Source: Clostridia bacterium (GTDB lineage: Bacteria > Bacillota_A > Clostridia > Christensenellales > Aristaeellaceae). From it: DNA of 14,114 bases. Positions 1 to 6,760 of the stretch are shown in pieces (position 1 is the stretch's first letter; every line of letters begins with the position of its first letter). The notes beneath the pieces are model-generated. The model was given only the letters and a program-made list of their open reading frames with translations, was not told where the DNA came from and ran no database searches. The stretch covers positions 1-14,114 of the forward strand of contig JAFRJF010000039.1 in the NCBI GenBank assembly GCA_017432405.1, in the 5' to 3' direction. Both the position numbers and the translations under genes were made by a program.

Positions 1-1
1 G

Positions 2-424
2 ATAGGCCTCGGCCTTGTCGCTGAGGCCCACGCGCTCCAGCATCTTCAGGGCCTCCTTGCGGGCGTTCTCCCGATCCATGATCTTCAGGTCCACCGGGGC
101 CAGCATCAGGTTGCGCAGCACGTTCATATTGTTGAACAGGTTGAAGTGCTGGAACACCATGCCCACCTTTTCCCGAACCTTGTTGATGTCGGTCTTCTTG
201 TCGGTGATATCCGTGCCGTCGATGACGATCTCGCCCCCGCTGGCCTCCTCCAGCCGATTCAGGCAGCGCAGCAGGGTGGATTTGCCGCTGCCGGAGGGGC
301 CGATGACGACCACCACCTCGCCCTCCTTCACGTCCAGGCTGATGTCCTTGAGCACCTCCAGCTGCTTGAAGGACTTCTTCAGGTGGCTGACGTGAATGGC
401 GATCTTCTTATCCTTACGCTCCAT
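2..424 (-). CDS. Polar amino acid ABC transporter ATP-binding protein (partial, N-terminal part)
   Basis: ATPase subunit that powers an amino acid importer at the inner face of the membrane (GlnQ/HisP family). The 141 complete codons visible begin MERKDKKIAIHVSHLKKSFK. They contain the Walker A motif GPSGSGKST (residues 42-50) and the Q-loop VFQHFNLF (Gln92), both typical of the polar amino acid uptake subfamily. The ABC signature, Walker B and H-loop lie beyond the left edge, so the gene is cut by the window and not necessarily broken. The ATG start overlaps the last 11 bases of the upstream permease gene, which points to translational coupling. Substrate cannot be read from this subunit. 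Family assignment is firm; the exact member is unknown. Confidence 0.95.
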   Translation of the reverse strand, partial: MERKDKKIAIHVSHLKKSFKQLEVLKDISLDVKEGEVVVVIGPSGSGKSTLLRCLNRLEEASGGEIVIDGTDITDKKTDINKVREKVGMVFQHFNLFNNMNVLRNLMLAPVDLKIMDRENARKEALKMLERVGLSDKAEAY

Positions 425-1085
425 ACTTCAGCCTCCTCTCCAGCACCTTCGCGGCCCACTGCAGCAGCAGTATCACGATCAGGTACATCAGGCCCACGAT
501 GGCCCAGGTCTGGAACGACATGAACGTGGCGGCCACCACGTTCTTGGCGGTGTTCACCAGCTCCGGGAAGCCGATGACCGACAGGATCGAGGTATCCTTC
601 AGCGTGATGATGAACTGGTTGATGATGCTGGGAATCATCGTGCGGATGGCCTGGGGCATCACGACCCGGTACATGGACCGCCACCAGGGCAGGCCCAGGG
701 AGCGGGCGGCCTCCATCTGGCCCACGTCCACCGACTCGATGCCCGCGCGGATGATCTCGGCCATGTACGCGCCGCAGTTCAGCGCCAGGCAGATCGAGCC
801 CGCCTGCAGCGCCGTCAGCGTAAGTCCCCCGATGCCCAGTATCGTATTCCAGAAATAGGGCACACCGAAGAATATGAAGTAGGCCAGCACGATCATCGGA
901 ACGCCCCGGATCAGGTTGACGAACACCGCCGCGATGAAGCGGCAGACCTTGCTGTTCACCACGCTCATGATGCCCACGATCATGCCGATGATGCAGGCGA
1001 AGAACAGGCCATACAGCGCCAGCAGCAGCGTCTGGCCCATGGCCGTCACCAACAGCTGGCCGTAGGTATTGATGATTCTCGTCAA
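414..1085 (-). CDS. Polar amino acid ABC transporter permease
   Basis: Membrane channel subunit of a His/Glu/Gln/Arg/opine-type ABC importer, 223 residues, the usual size for the family. Hydrophobic segments lie near residues 12-40, 48-75 and 180-215. The EAA loop that docks the ATPase is clear: EAARSLGLPWWRSMYRVVMP, followed by QAIRTMIPSIINQF. The start is TTG at 1085-1083, preceded by GGGAAGGGAG about 9 nt upstream. An ATG slightly further upstream is out of frame, so TTG is the best start. The gene lies between the binding-protein gene (80 nt upstream, with a hairpin in between) and the ATPase gene (11-nt overlap). A non-ATG start after a hairpin may lower its translation relative to the binding protein; that is inference. 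Confidence 0.95.
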   Translation of the reverse strand: MTRIINTYGQLLVTAMGQTLLLALYGLFFACIIGMIVGIMSVVNSKVCRFIAAVFVNLIRGVPMIVLAYFIFFGVPYFWNTILGIGGLTLTALQAGSICLALNCGAYMAEIIRAGIESVDVGQMEAARSLGLPWWRSMYRVVMPQAIRTMIPSIINQFIITLKDTSILSVIGFPELVNTAKNVVAATFMSFQTWAIVGLMYLIVILLLQWAAKVLERRLKYGA

Positions 1086-1120
1086 TGCGAAGCGCTCCCT
1101 TCCCCATCGGTCCTGTCACA

Positions 1121-1150
1121 ACAGGGAGGCACATCGCTGTGCCTCCCTGT
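1121..1150 (-). other. Intercistronic hairpin between binding-protein and permease genes
   Basis: A perfect 12-bp inverted repeat (ACAGGGAGGCAC / GTGCCTCCCTGT) with a 6-nt loop lies just after the stop of the binding-protein gene. On the minus strand no U-run follows, so a strong terminator is unlikely. In importer operons such hairpins commonly protect the upstream message from 3' decay, giving excess binding protein. That role is inferred here. Confidence 0.7.
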
Positions 1151-1165
1151 CGTGGCAATGCACTT

Positions 1166-1909
1166 TTATTCTCCCAGGTACTTGGCCAGGATCTCGTCGT
1201 ACTTGCCGCTGGCCTTGATGTTGGCCAGGCCGGCGTTGAACTTGTCCACCAGCTCCTGCTTGTCGGGGCTGAACACGGCAAAGCCGTACTCTGCGCCTTC
1301 ATTGGCGGTGCCGTCCACCAGCTGCAGCGCCACGCCGCCGCTCTTGATGTAATCGGCCATGATGGGGGTATCGTCGAAGCAGGCCGCGCACTGGCCGCCG
1401 GACACCGCCATGTACACCGAGGGGCTGTCCTCGAAGGTGACGACGGTGAAGCCGTACTGCTCCGACAGGCTGTCCGCGTATTCCTTGCTCATGGTGCCGG
1501 TCTTCACGGCCACGCTGTGGCCCTTCAGGTCCTCAAAGCCTGCGACGGCGCTGCCCACGGCCACTGCCATGGACTGGGTGGCGTTGTAATAGCCGTCGGA
1601 GAAGATCCAGCCGGATTCCTTGCGGGCGTCGGTGATGGACGCGCCGGCGATCATGCCGTCCTTCTGGCCGGCCTGGCAGGCGGCGATGGAGGCGTCCCAG
1701 CCCAGGGGCTCGATGGTGTAGGTAAAGCCCTGGTCCTCGGCGATGGCGGCCAGGATGTCCACGTCGATGCCCACCAGCGTGCCGGTCTCATCGGTATACT
1801 CAAAGGGACGGAAAGCGGTATCGGTAGCAATGGCGTAATCCTCGGCCAGCGCGACCGCCGCGCACAGCAGCATGGCGACGCACAGCATAACAGCAACGAT
1901 CTTCTTCAT
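1166..1909 (-). CDS. Amino acid ABC transporter substrate-binding protein (SBP family 3)
   Basis: Extracytoplasmic receptor of the importer, 247 residues, GlnH-like. A Sec signal peptide covers residues 1-22 and ends ALA before Glu-Asp. The mature part carries family-3 motifs: ATDTAFRPFEYTDETG, VGIDVDILAAIAE, the ligand-contacting Arg in ASITDARKESGWIFSDGYY, and a later FDDTPIMADY carrying a likely amine-binding Asp. The ATG is preceded by GAGGAGG at 8 nt spacing. It is the first gene of the operon, with a consensus promoter upstream. No lipobox is visible: the cysteines at 10 and 16 are not preceded by Gly/Ala/Ser, which is odd for a monoderm Firmicute. A polar amino acid such as glutamine is the likely ligand, but substrate is not determined. 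Confidence 0.95.
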   Translation of the reverse strand: MKKIVAVMLCVAMLLCAAVALAEDYAIATDTAFRPFEYTDETGTLVGIDVDILAAIAEDQGFTYTIEPLGWDASIAACQAGQKDGMIAGASITDARKESGWIFSDGYYNATQSMAVAVGSAVAGFEDLKGHSVAVKTGTMSKEYADSLSEQYGFTVVTFEDSPSVYMAVSGGQCAACFDDTPIMADYIKSGGVALQLVDGTANEGAEYGFAVFSPDKQELVDKFNAGLANIKASGKYDEILAKYLGE

Positions 1910-1962
1910 GATGTCTGCCTCCTCGGTTCAGTCTTTATCGGCCCTGTTTCAGGCTCTTTTTC

Positions 1963-1991
1963 ATTATAGTAAAGCGTTATTGCACTGTCAA
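1963..1991 (-). promoter_or_regulatory. Consensus sigma-A promoter of the amino acid importer operon
   Basis: On the minus strand, TTGACA (1991-1986), a 17-nt spacer and TATAAT (1968-1963) match the housekeeping consensus at all twelve positions. An A/T-rich stretch lies upstream. A short inverted repeat, CCTG-AAA-CAGG, at 1943-1953 sits just past the expected transcription start and could be an operator or a small 5' hairpin. Confidence 0.85.
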
Positions 1992-2096
1992 GCAAAAATT
2001 GCATTAATACCCGTTCATTTCCTGCATTTTCTGTATATACAAACCGTTTTCACCTTTGAAATGCAGTTTTTATGCATATTTTGATTCAAACAACGA

Positions 2097-2126
2097 TTGA
2101 CAGGGCTCGCATAGAAATGATATACT
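2097..2126 (+). promoter_or_regulatory. Sigma-A promoter of the patatin-like gene
   Basis: TTGACA at 2097-2102, an 18-nt spacer, and TATACT at 2121-2126 with an extended TGA just upstream (2118-2120). It is well placed for the gene starting at 2188 and divergent from the importer promoter about 105 bp away. Confidence 0.8.
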
Positions 2127-2130
2127 GTTT

Positions 2131-2153
2131 CCTGGCGGCGGCTTGCCGCCAGG
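2131..2153 (+). other. 5'-proximal hairpin in the patatin-like mRNA leader
   Basis: A perfect 9-bp inverted repeat (CCTGGCGGC / GCCGCCAGG) with a 5-nt loop begins about 5 nt after the -10 box, so it would form at or near the mRNA 5' end. It lies well upstream of the ribosome binding site. Possible roles are 5' stabilisation of the transcript or a repressor site; neither is shown. Confidence 0.5.
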
Positions 2154-2187
2154 CCATCGACCGTTCATGTGAAAGGATACGCAGGCG

Positions 2188-3042
2188 ATGAGGACCGCAC
2201 TGATCCTGGAGGGCGGCGCGATGCGGGGCATGTTCACCTGCGGCGTGACCGACGTGTTCCTGGAAAACGGCATTGAATTCGACGGCGCGGCGGGCATCTC
2301 CGCCGGGGCGGTGTTCGGCTGCAACTTCAAATCCCGCCAGGCGGGCCGGGCCATCCGCTACAACAAGCGCTACGGCCGGGACCCGCGGTATTGCAGCCTG
2401 CGCTCGCTTATAAAGACCGGCGACCTGTATGGCGTGGATTTCTGCTACAGGGAGATTCCCGACGTGCTGGACCCCTTCGACCGGGCGGCCTTTCGGGAAA
2501 ACCCGATGGCCTTCTACGTGGGCGCGACGGATGTCACGACCGGCGAGGCGGTCTACCACCGCCTGACGGACGGCGGCGACGCGGACATCCAATGGATGCG
2601 GGCGTCGGCCTCCATGCCGCTGGTGTCCCGCCCCGTGGCGCTGGAGGGCCGGCTGCTGCTGGACGGCGGCATCGTGGACCCCGTGCCCTTCGCCTATATG
2701 GAAGGGCTGGGCTACGACCGCTGCGTGGCGGTGCTGACCCAGCCGAAGGGCTATCGGAAGCAGCCGACCAAGGGCATGCCCCTGTTTCGCCTTGGCCTTC
2801 GGAAATACCCTGCCGTTGCGAAGGCCATGGCCGTGCGCCACGAACGCTACAACGCACAGATGGGCCAGATCGACGAGCGGGAGGCGGCGGGCACGCTGCT
2901 GGTCATCCGCCCGGAAGCGCCCCTGGGCATCTCCCGCACCGAGAATGACCCCGACGCGCTGGAGCGGGTATATCAACTGGGCCGAACGCAGGGCGAGAGG
3001 CGGCTGGAAGCGGTAAGGGCGTACCTGCGCCGGGGTGTATAG
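2188..3042 (+). CDS. Patatin-like phospholipase family protein
   Basis: Predicted lipid acyl hydrolase with a Ser-Asp dyad, 284 residues, cytoplasmic by absence of a signal peptide. All family motifs are present: the oxyanion-hole EGGAMRG (residues 8-14), the nucleophile elbow GISAG (Ser38), and the catalytic Asp in DGGIVDPVP (Asp159). The layout matches bacterial RssA/YlbK-type patatins, which have the patatin fold followed by a roughly 100-residue C-terminal part. The ATG follows AAAGGA about 10 nt upstream. It is a single-gene unit with its own promoter and a shared hairpin after the stop. The physiological substrate (phospholipid, lysophospholipid or another ester) cannot be told from sequence. 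Confidence 0.93.
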   Translation: MRTALILEGGAMRGMFTCGVTDVFLENGIEFDGAAGISAGAVFGCNFKSRQAGRAIRYNKRYGRDPRYCSLRSLIKTGDLYGVDFCYREIPDVLDPFDRAAFRENPMAFYVGATDVTTGEAVYHRLTDGGDADIQWMRASASMPLVSRPVALEGRLLLDGGIVDPVPFAYMEGLGYDRCVAVLTQPKGYRKQPTKGMPLFRLGLRKYPAVAKAMAVRHERYNAQMGQIDEREAAGTLLVIRPEAPLGISRTENDPDALERVYQLGRTQGERRLEAVRAYLRRGV

Positions 3043-3046
3043 TATC

Positions 3047-3090
3047 CATTGAAAATGGGGACGGCCATTCAGCCGCCCCCATTTTCAATG
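3047..3090. terminator. Hairpin terminator between convergent genes
   Basis: A 14-bp perfect stem (CATTGAAAATGGGG / CCCCATTTTCAATG) encloses a G/C-rich inner region. It fills the 58-nt gap between the patatin-like and sugar-binding genes, which converge here. There is no separate T-run outside the stem, but each arm contains A4/T4, so it may act in both directions. Confidence 0.6.
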
Positions 3091-3100
3091 AATCCTTCGA

Positions 3101-4771
3101 TTACTGGAACATATCCTCGCTGTAATACCCGCCGTCGATCAACAGCTTTTTATAATTTTTCTTCGTGACGGCAAGCGGCGTGCACAGGAAGGCGGGAACC
3201 ACCTTTGCGCCGTTGTCGAAGGTTTCGGTATCGTTTACGTCCACCTGCTTGCCCTTCAGGAGCTGGCCGATCATCTTCACGGTCTGCTTTGCCAGCACGG
3301 TCGTATCCTTGAACACGGACATGGCCTGCTTGCCGCCGATGATGTGCCTGACGTTTTCGACGTCGCAGTCCTGGCCGGTGACGACGGGCCATTTGCCGGT
3401 ATACTTGGCTTCCAGTGCAGCAATCACGCCCAATGCAGTGGAATCATTGGAGCACAACCAAGCATCCAATTGGGTGCCGTCGGCATATTTGGCGGAAAGT
3501 ATCTTCTCGGCGCGCTTGCGCGCGTTATCGGTATCCCAGTACTGAGTGGTCACCTTTTTGAAGGTGGTCTGACCGGAGCGAACCTTCAGCTTGCCGGACT
3601 TGATGTAAGGGTTCAGCACGTCCATAGCGCCCCGGAAGAAGACCTCGGCGTTTCCGTCGCCGGGATCGCCGGCGGTAAATTCAATGTTGAAGGGGCCTTC
3701 CGCGCTGTCCAGCTTCAGGGCATCCCTGATATACTCGCCCTGTACCATGCCGACCCTGTAATTATCGAAGGAGACATAGTAGGAAACGGCGTCGGAATCC
3801 ATGATCAGACGGTCGTAGGCGATGACGGGAATGCCAGCTGCTGCAAATTCATCCGCCGTAGAACTGAGCGCATACCCATCGATCGGGGCGATAATTACTG
3901 CATCGCATCCATCGTAAATCATGCTCATAAGTTGAGAAATCTGCGTTTCAAGATCATTGTCTGCATACTTCAGATCGACCGCATATCCCGCCTTTTTCAG
4001 CAAACTCTGCATGGTTTTTCCGTCATGCTTCCAACGCTGAAATTCATCTGTTGGTATAGATATACCGACTCTTTTAGGCGCGTCCTTAACTGTTATAGTG
4101 CAAGTGGCGCTGTGTTTGTTGAATGTCTCGACTGTAATGACTGCCTTACCGGCTCCGACTGCAACGACTTTACCGCTATCACCAACCCAGGCGATCGAAG
4201 TATTGCTGCTGCTCCAGGTCAGCCTTGACGCGGTCTTCGACGGCAGCTTGGCCTTCAGCTGGTAGGTCTTGCCCGCCTGGAGGGTGAGCTTCGACTTGTT
4301 CAGGGAGACCTTCCCGGGAGCCTTCCTGATGGTCACCCTGACCTTCAGCGGATTGCCGCGCTTCATGGTGACGGTGATCGTCGCCGAGCCGACGGCCTTG
4401 CCCTTGATGACGCCCTTCGAGGACACCGTCGCCTTCTTCGCGTTGGAAGACTGGTAACTCTTCGCGCCGCTGACCTTCAGGGTATAGCTCTCGCCGACGC
4501 CCAGCGTCAGCTTTGAAGGTACGCTGGCGTTCGCTTCGGGCGCCTCAGACAGGTCGGAAAGGTCCACCGCAAGGCTGTCCGACAGCAGCAGCGCCTCGCC
4601 GTCCCCTGCCAGCGGGAGCGCATCCGGCGGTATGATCTCATCGAGGGAGAGGTCGTCGATCTCCTCGAGGGCGCCAATGGCGATCACGTCCGAAGCCGCC
4701 TCGGCCAACGCGGCAGTACCCAATGTAAGCACCAGTGCCAGGATCAACAGCAGCGACAAAAACCTGCGCAT
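3101..4771 (-). CDS. Ig-like (BIG2) domain / ChvE-XylF-type sugar-binding fusion protein
   Basis: Secreted protein of 556 residues. The signal peptide is at residues 1-25 (MRRFLSLLLILALVLTL... ALAEA), followed by an acidic linker (26-83). Two bacterial Ig-like domains follow (about 84-150 and 151-229), marked by GVGESYTLKV...GVIKGKAVGSATITV and AGKTYQLKA...TWSSSNTSIAWV...KVVAVGAGKAVITV. A periplasmic-binding-protein domain spans 232-556, with KRVGISIPTDEFQRWKHDG, AYDRLI and VSFDNYRVGMVQGEYI matching the xylose/multiple-sugar receptors XylF and ChvE. The start is the ATG at 4771, with AAAGGAGG 7 nt upstream; longer versions would begin inside the promoter. No permease or ATPase gene adjoins it, so it is an orphan receptor or sensor here. 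No lipobox is present. GC content drops sharply inside the gene (about 3900-4140). Confidence 0.9.
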   Translation of the reverse strand: MRRFLSLLLILALVLTLGTAALAEAASDVIAIGALEEIDDLSLDEIIPPDALPLAGDGEALLLSDSLAVDLSDLSEAPEANASVPSKLTLGVGESYTLKVSGAKSYQSSNAKKATVSSKGVIKGKAVGSATITVTMKRGNPLKVRVTIRKAPGKVSLNKSKLTLQAGKTYQLKAKLPSKTASRLTWSSSNTSIAWVGDSGKVVAVGAGKAVITVETFNKHSATCTITVKDAPKRVGISIPTDEFQRWKHDGKTMQSLLKKAGYAVDLKYADNDLETQISQLMSMIYDGCDAVIIAPIDGYALSSTADEFAAAGIPVIAYDRLIMDSDAVSYYVSFDNYRVGMVQGEYIRDALKLDSAEGPFNIEFTAGDPGDGNAEVFFRGAMDVLNPYIKSGKLKVRSGQTTFKKVTTQYWDTDNARKRAEKILSAKYADGTQLDAWLCSNDSTALGVIAALEAKYTGKWPVVTGQDCDVENVRHIIGGKQAMSVFKDTTVLAKQTVKMIGQLLKGKQVDVNDTETFDNGAKVVPAFLCTPLAVTKKNYKKLLIDGGYYSEDMFQ

Positions 4772-4825
4772 GGGAATTCCTCCTTTATCAGCACATGCAG
4801 GACAAATGTCGTCCTTTTCCGTTTT

Positions 4826-4854
4826 ACTATAACATATTTGGCACAAAAATACAA
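4826..4854 (-). promoter_or_regulatory. Promoter of the Ig-like/sugar-binding fusion gene
   Basis: On the minus strand, TTGTAT (4854-4849), a 17-nt spacer and TATAGT (4831-4826), with an extended -10 TG one base upstream. The transcription start would be near 4819, leaving about a 48-nt leader with a good Shine-Dalgarno site. Confidence 0.65.
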
Positions 4855-4877
4855 CTGTGAATTAATCAATTTCGCCA

Positions 4878-4905
4878 TTGGCCTATGGAAAGATGGGTAT
4901 ATACT
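4878..4905 (+). promoter_or_regulatory. Probable promoter of the class I amidotransferase-like gene
   Basis: TTGGCC (4878-4883), a 16-nt spacer and TATACT (4900-4905) lie 55 nt before the start codon. The -10 is good and the -35 moderate. It is back-to-back with the promoter of the leftward sugar-binding gene. Confidence 0.45.
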
Positions 4906-4960
4906 GGTTTTTGAGTTTCGATATAACCACATCAATTTCCTACACCGGAGGTGCAATGCG

Positions 4961-5659
4961 ATGAAACCCCTGATCGGCCTGATTCCCCTCGTGGACGCGG
5001 GGCGGGACAGCCTTTGGATGCTGCCGGGCTACATGGAGGGCGTGGCGGCGGCGGGCGGGCTGCCCGTGATGCTGCCGCTGACCGACGACGAAGCCGACCT
5101 GGACCGCCTGTGCGGGCTTTGCGACGGCTTCCTGCTGACCGGCGGGCAGGACGTCTCCCCCGCCCTCTACGGCCAGGCCCCCATCCCCGAATGCGGCGAG
5201 ACCTGCCCGCGCAGGGACGCCATGGAAGCCGGGGTCCTGCGCCGCGCCATGGCGCTGGACAAGCCGGTGCTGGGCATCTGCCGGGGCATACAGTTCATCA
5301 ACGCCGCCCTGGGCGGCACCCTTTGGCAGGACCTGCCCACCCAGCACCCCTCGGACACCTGCCACCGCCAGACCGTGCCCTATGACGCGCCGTCCCACGA
5401 CGTAGCCGTGCTGCCGGAAACCCCGCTGGCCGCGCTGCTGAAGCGGGACGCGCTGGGCGTGAACAGCTACCACCACCAGGCCGTGCGCGCGCTCGCGCCG
5501 GGGCTTCGGCCCATGGCCCTCTCTCCCGACGGCCTCGTGGAGGCCCTCTGGCACCCGGGCCAGCGCTTCCTCTGGGCGGTGCAGTGGCACCCCGAGTTTG
5601 CCTGGAAGGTCAGCCCTGAGGCCCGGGCCATCTTCCGCGCGTTCGTGGAAGCGTGCTGA
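4961..5659 (+). CDS. Gamma-glutamyl-gamma-aminobutyrate hydrolase family protein (peptidase C26, PuuD-like)
   Basis: Class I glutamine amidotransferase-like hydrolase, 232 residues, cytoplasmic. The catalytic triad is visible: nucleophile Cys107 in GICRGIQ, and His210 and Glu212 in VQWHPEF. LLTGGQDVSPALYG (59-72) and VNSYHHQAV (168-176) are typical of the PuuD/GuaA-like C26 family, which cleaves gamma-glutamyl amides such as gamma-Glu-GABA in putrescine breakdown. No putrescine genes are nearby, so the real substrate is open. The ATG at 4961 has GGAGG 9 nt upstream; a longer in-frame start at 4838 would precede the promoter. It is a monocistronic gene ending at a long hairpin shared with the convergent sirtuin gene. 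Confidence 0.93.
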   Translation: MKPLIGLIPLVDAGRDSLWMLPGYMEGVAAAGGLPVMLPLTDDEADLDRLCGLCDGFLLTGGQDVSPALYGQAPIPECGETCPRRDAMEAGVLRRAMALDKPVLGICRGIQFINAALGGTLWQDLPTQHPSDTCHRQTVPYDAPSHDVAVLPETPLAALLKRDALGVNSYHHQAVRALAPGLRPMALSPDGLVEALWHPGQRFLWAVQWHPEFAWKVSPEARAIFRAFVEAC

Positions 5660-5667
5660 TAGAGCGA

Positions 5668-5709
5668 TGGAAAGCCCGTAGAAATCCGCCGATTTCTACG
5701 GGCTTTCCA
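5668..5709. terminator. Long perfect hairpin between convergent genes, overlapping the sirtuin stop
   Basis: A perfect 19-bp stem (left arm 5668-5686, right arm 5691-5709) with a CGCC tetraloop starts 8 nt after the amidotransferase stop. The right arm contains the final codons and TAG stop of the leftward sirtuin gene. No U-run follows on either side. The position and strength suggest bidirectional transcript ending or 3'-end protection. Confidence 0.65.
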
Positions 5710-6418
5710 CATGGATCCCTCCCAGCACCTCGGCCACATCGTCCCGGATCACCAGCTCAGCCCGCTTGTCAGCGGGAGTCGCCTCCCGGTTGATCACCAC
5801 AAGATGCCCGCCATGAAAATACTCCAGGAAGGACGCCGCGGGCTCCACCGACAGCGACGTGCCCGCCACGATCAGCGTGTCGCAGTTCGAGATCTCCCGG
5901 CAGGCGCCCATGCAGGTGTACTTGTCCGGGGCCTCGCCATAGAGCACCACCCAGGGCTTCACCACGCCGCCGCAGCGCTCGCAGCGGGGAATGCCCTCGG
6001 AATTGAGTATTTTCTCCAGGCCGTAAAAGGCGTTGCAGTCCATGCAGTAGTTCTCCCACACGCTGCCGTGGACCTCGTACACCAACCGGTTGCCCGCCCG
6101 CCTGTGCAGGCCGTCGATGTTCTGGGTAACCACGCCCCGCAGCTTCCCGGCAGCCTCCAGCGCATAAATCGCCCGGTGGGCGGCGTTGGGCTCAGCGGCG
6201 GGATAGAGCATCCGGGAACGGTAGAAATCAAAGAACCTTTCGGGGTGCAGGTAGAAAAAGGATTGACTGAGGATCATCTCCGGCGTCAGGCCGTCCTCCA
6301 GCCCCTCGGAAAACAGCCCACCCTCGCCCCGGAAATCCGGTATGCCGCTGGCCGTGGAAACCCCCGCCCCGGTGAAGCAGACGATGCGCCTGGAGCGGTC
6401 AACGATATCCTGGAGCAT
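5696..6418 (-). CDS. NAD-dependent protein deacylase, Sir2 family
   Basis: Sirtuin removing acyl groups from lysines with NAD+, 240 residues from the ATG at 6418. Motifs in order: GAGVSTASGIPDFRG (17-31), TQNIDGLHRRAG (98-109), catalytic His117 in VHGSV, a Zn ribbon with Cys125/128 and Cys146/149, and GTSLSVEPA (186-194). FYRSR places Tyr66 and Arg69 in the Tyr-x-x-Arg spacing that in E. coli CobB and SIRT5 recognises succinyl/malonyl groups, so desuccinylation is possible (inference). The 6418 ATG has AAAGGT 9 nt upstream. In-frame alternatives are ATG 6436 and TTG 6445, the latter starting 3 nt after the azlD stop with GAGGT before it. It is the last gene of the azlC-azlD cluster. Confidence 0.95.
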   Translation of the reverse strand: MLQDIVDRSRRIVCFTGAGVSTASGIPDFRGEGGLFSEGLEDGLTPEMILSQSFFYLHPERFFDFYRSRMLYPAAEPNAAHRAIYALEAAGKLRGVVTQNIDGLHRRAGNRLVYEVHGSVWENYCMDCNAFYGLEKILNSEGIPRCERCGGVVKPWVVLYGEAPDKYTCMGACREISNCDTLIVAGTSLSVEPAASFLEYFHGGHLVVINREATPADKRAELVIRDDVAEVLGGIHVESP

Positions 6419-6448
6419 GGCCGCACGACCTTTCATAGGATTCAAAAT

Positions 6449-6760
6449 CTACCTCACCAGCACCAGCTCCGCCAGGAACACCACGGCGCAGCAGGTCACG
6501 GACACCTGGAACAGGCTGCCGCCCAGCCAGGCGAAAACCAGCCCGGCCACCAGCGCCAGCGCACCGGAAATGGGGCTCTGGGTCGCGGTAAGTATGGCCG
6601 GGAAGGTCATCACCGCCAGGGTGACGTAGGGCACGTAATGCAGGAACGAGCGAATGGTCCGGTTGGTGATCTGCCGGCGGATCAGCGTCAGCGGCAGCAC
6701 GCGGATCAGGTAGGTCACCGCCCACATGCCCAGTATGTACAGATAGACGTTATGCTTCAT
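6449..6760 (-). CDS. azlD: Branched-chain amino acid transport protein AzlD
   Basis: Small membrane subunit of a branched-chain amino acid exporter, 103 residues with about three to four hydrophobic helices. The N-terminus (YILGMWAVTYLIRVLPL) and the central VPYVTLAVMTFPAIL are typical of AzlD, which works as a pair with AzlC. Its ATG overlaps the end of azlC by 11 nt, and GGAGGG-type purine runs precede it, so translation is coupled. The sirtuin gene follows within about 30 nt. Assignment rests on size, hydrophobicity, motifs and pairing with AzlC. Confidence 0.92.
   Translation of the reverse strand: MKHNVYLYILGMWAVTYLIRVLPLTLIRRQITNRTIRSFLHYVPYVTLAVMTFPAILTATQSPISGALALVAGLVFAWLGGSLFQVSVTCCAVVFLAELVLVR

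Noticed and set aside
379..1352. Long open frames on both strands overlapping the permease and binding-protein genes
   Set aside because: They have low-complexity His/Asp/Gly-rich or Arg-rich composition, and the true frames show clear family motifs.
4772..4846. A 25-residue in-frame extension of the sugar-receptor gene with a CxxC...CxxC zinc-ribbon look
   Set aside because: Its ATG would lie between the -35 and -10 boxes of the best promoter, it would bury the signal peptide, and a strong Shine-Dalgarno site supports the ATG at 4771.
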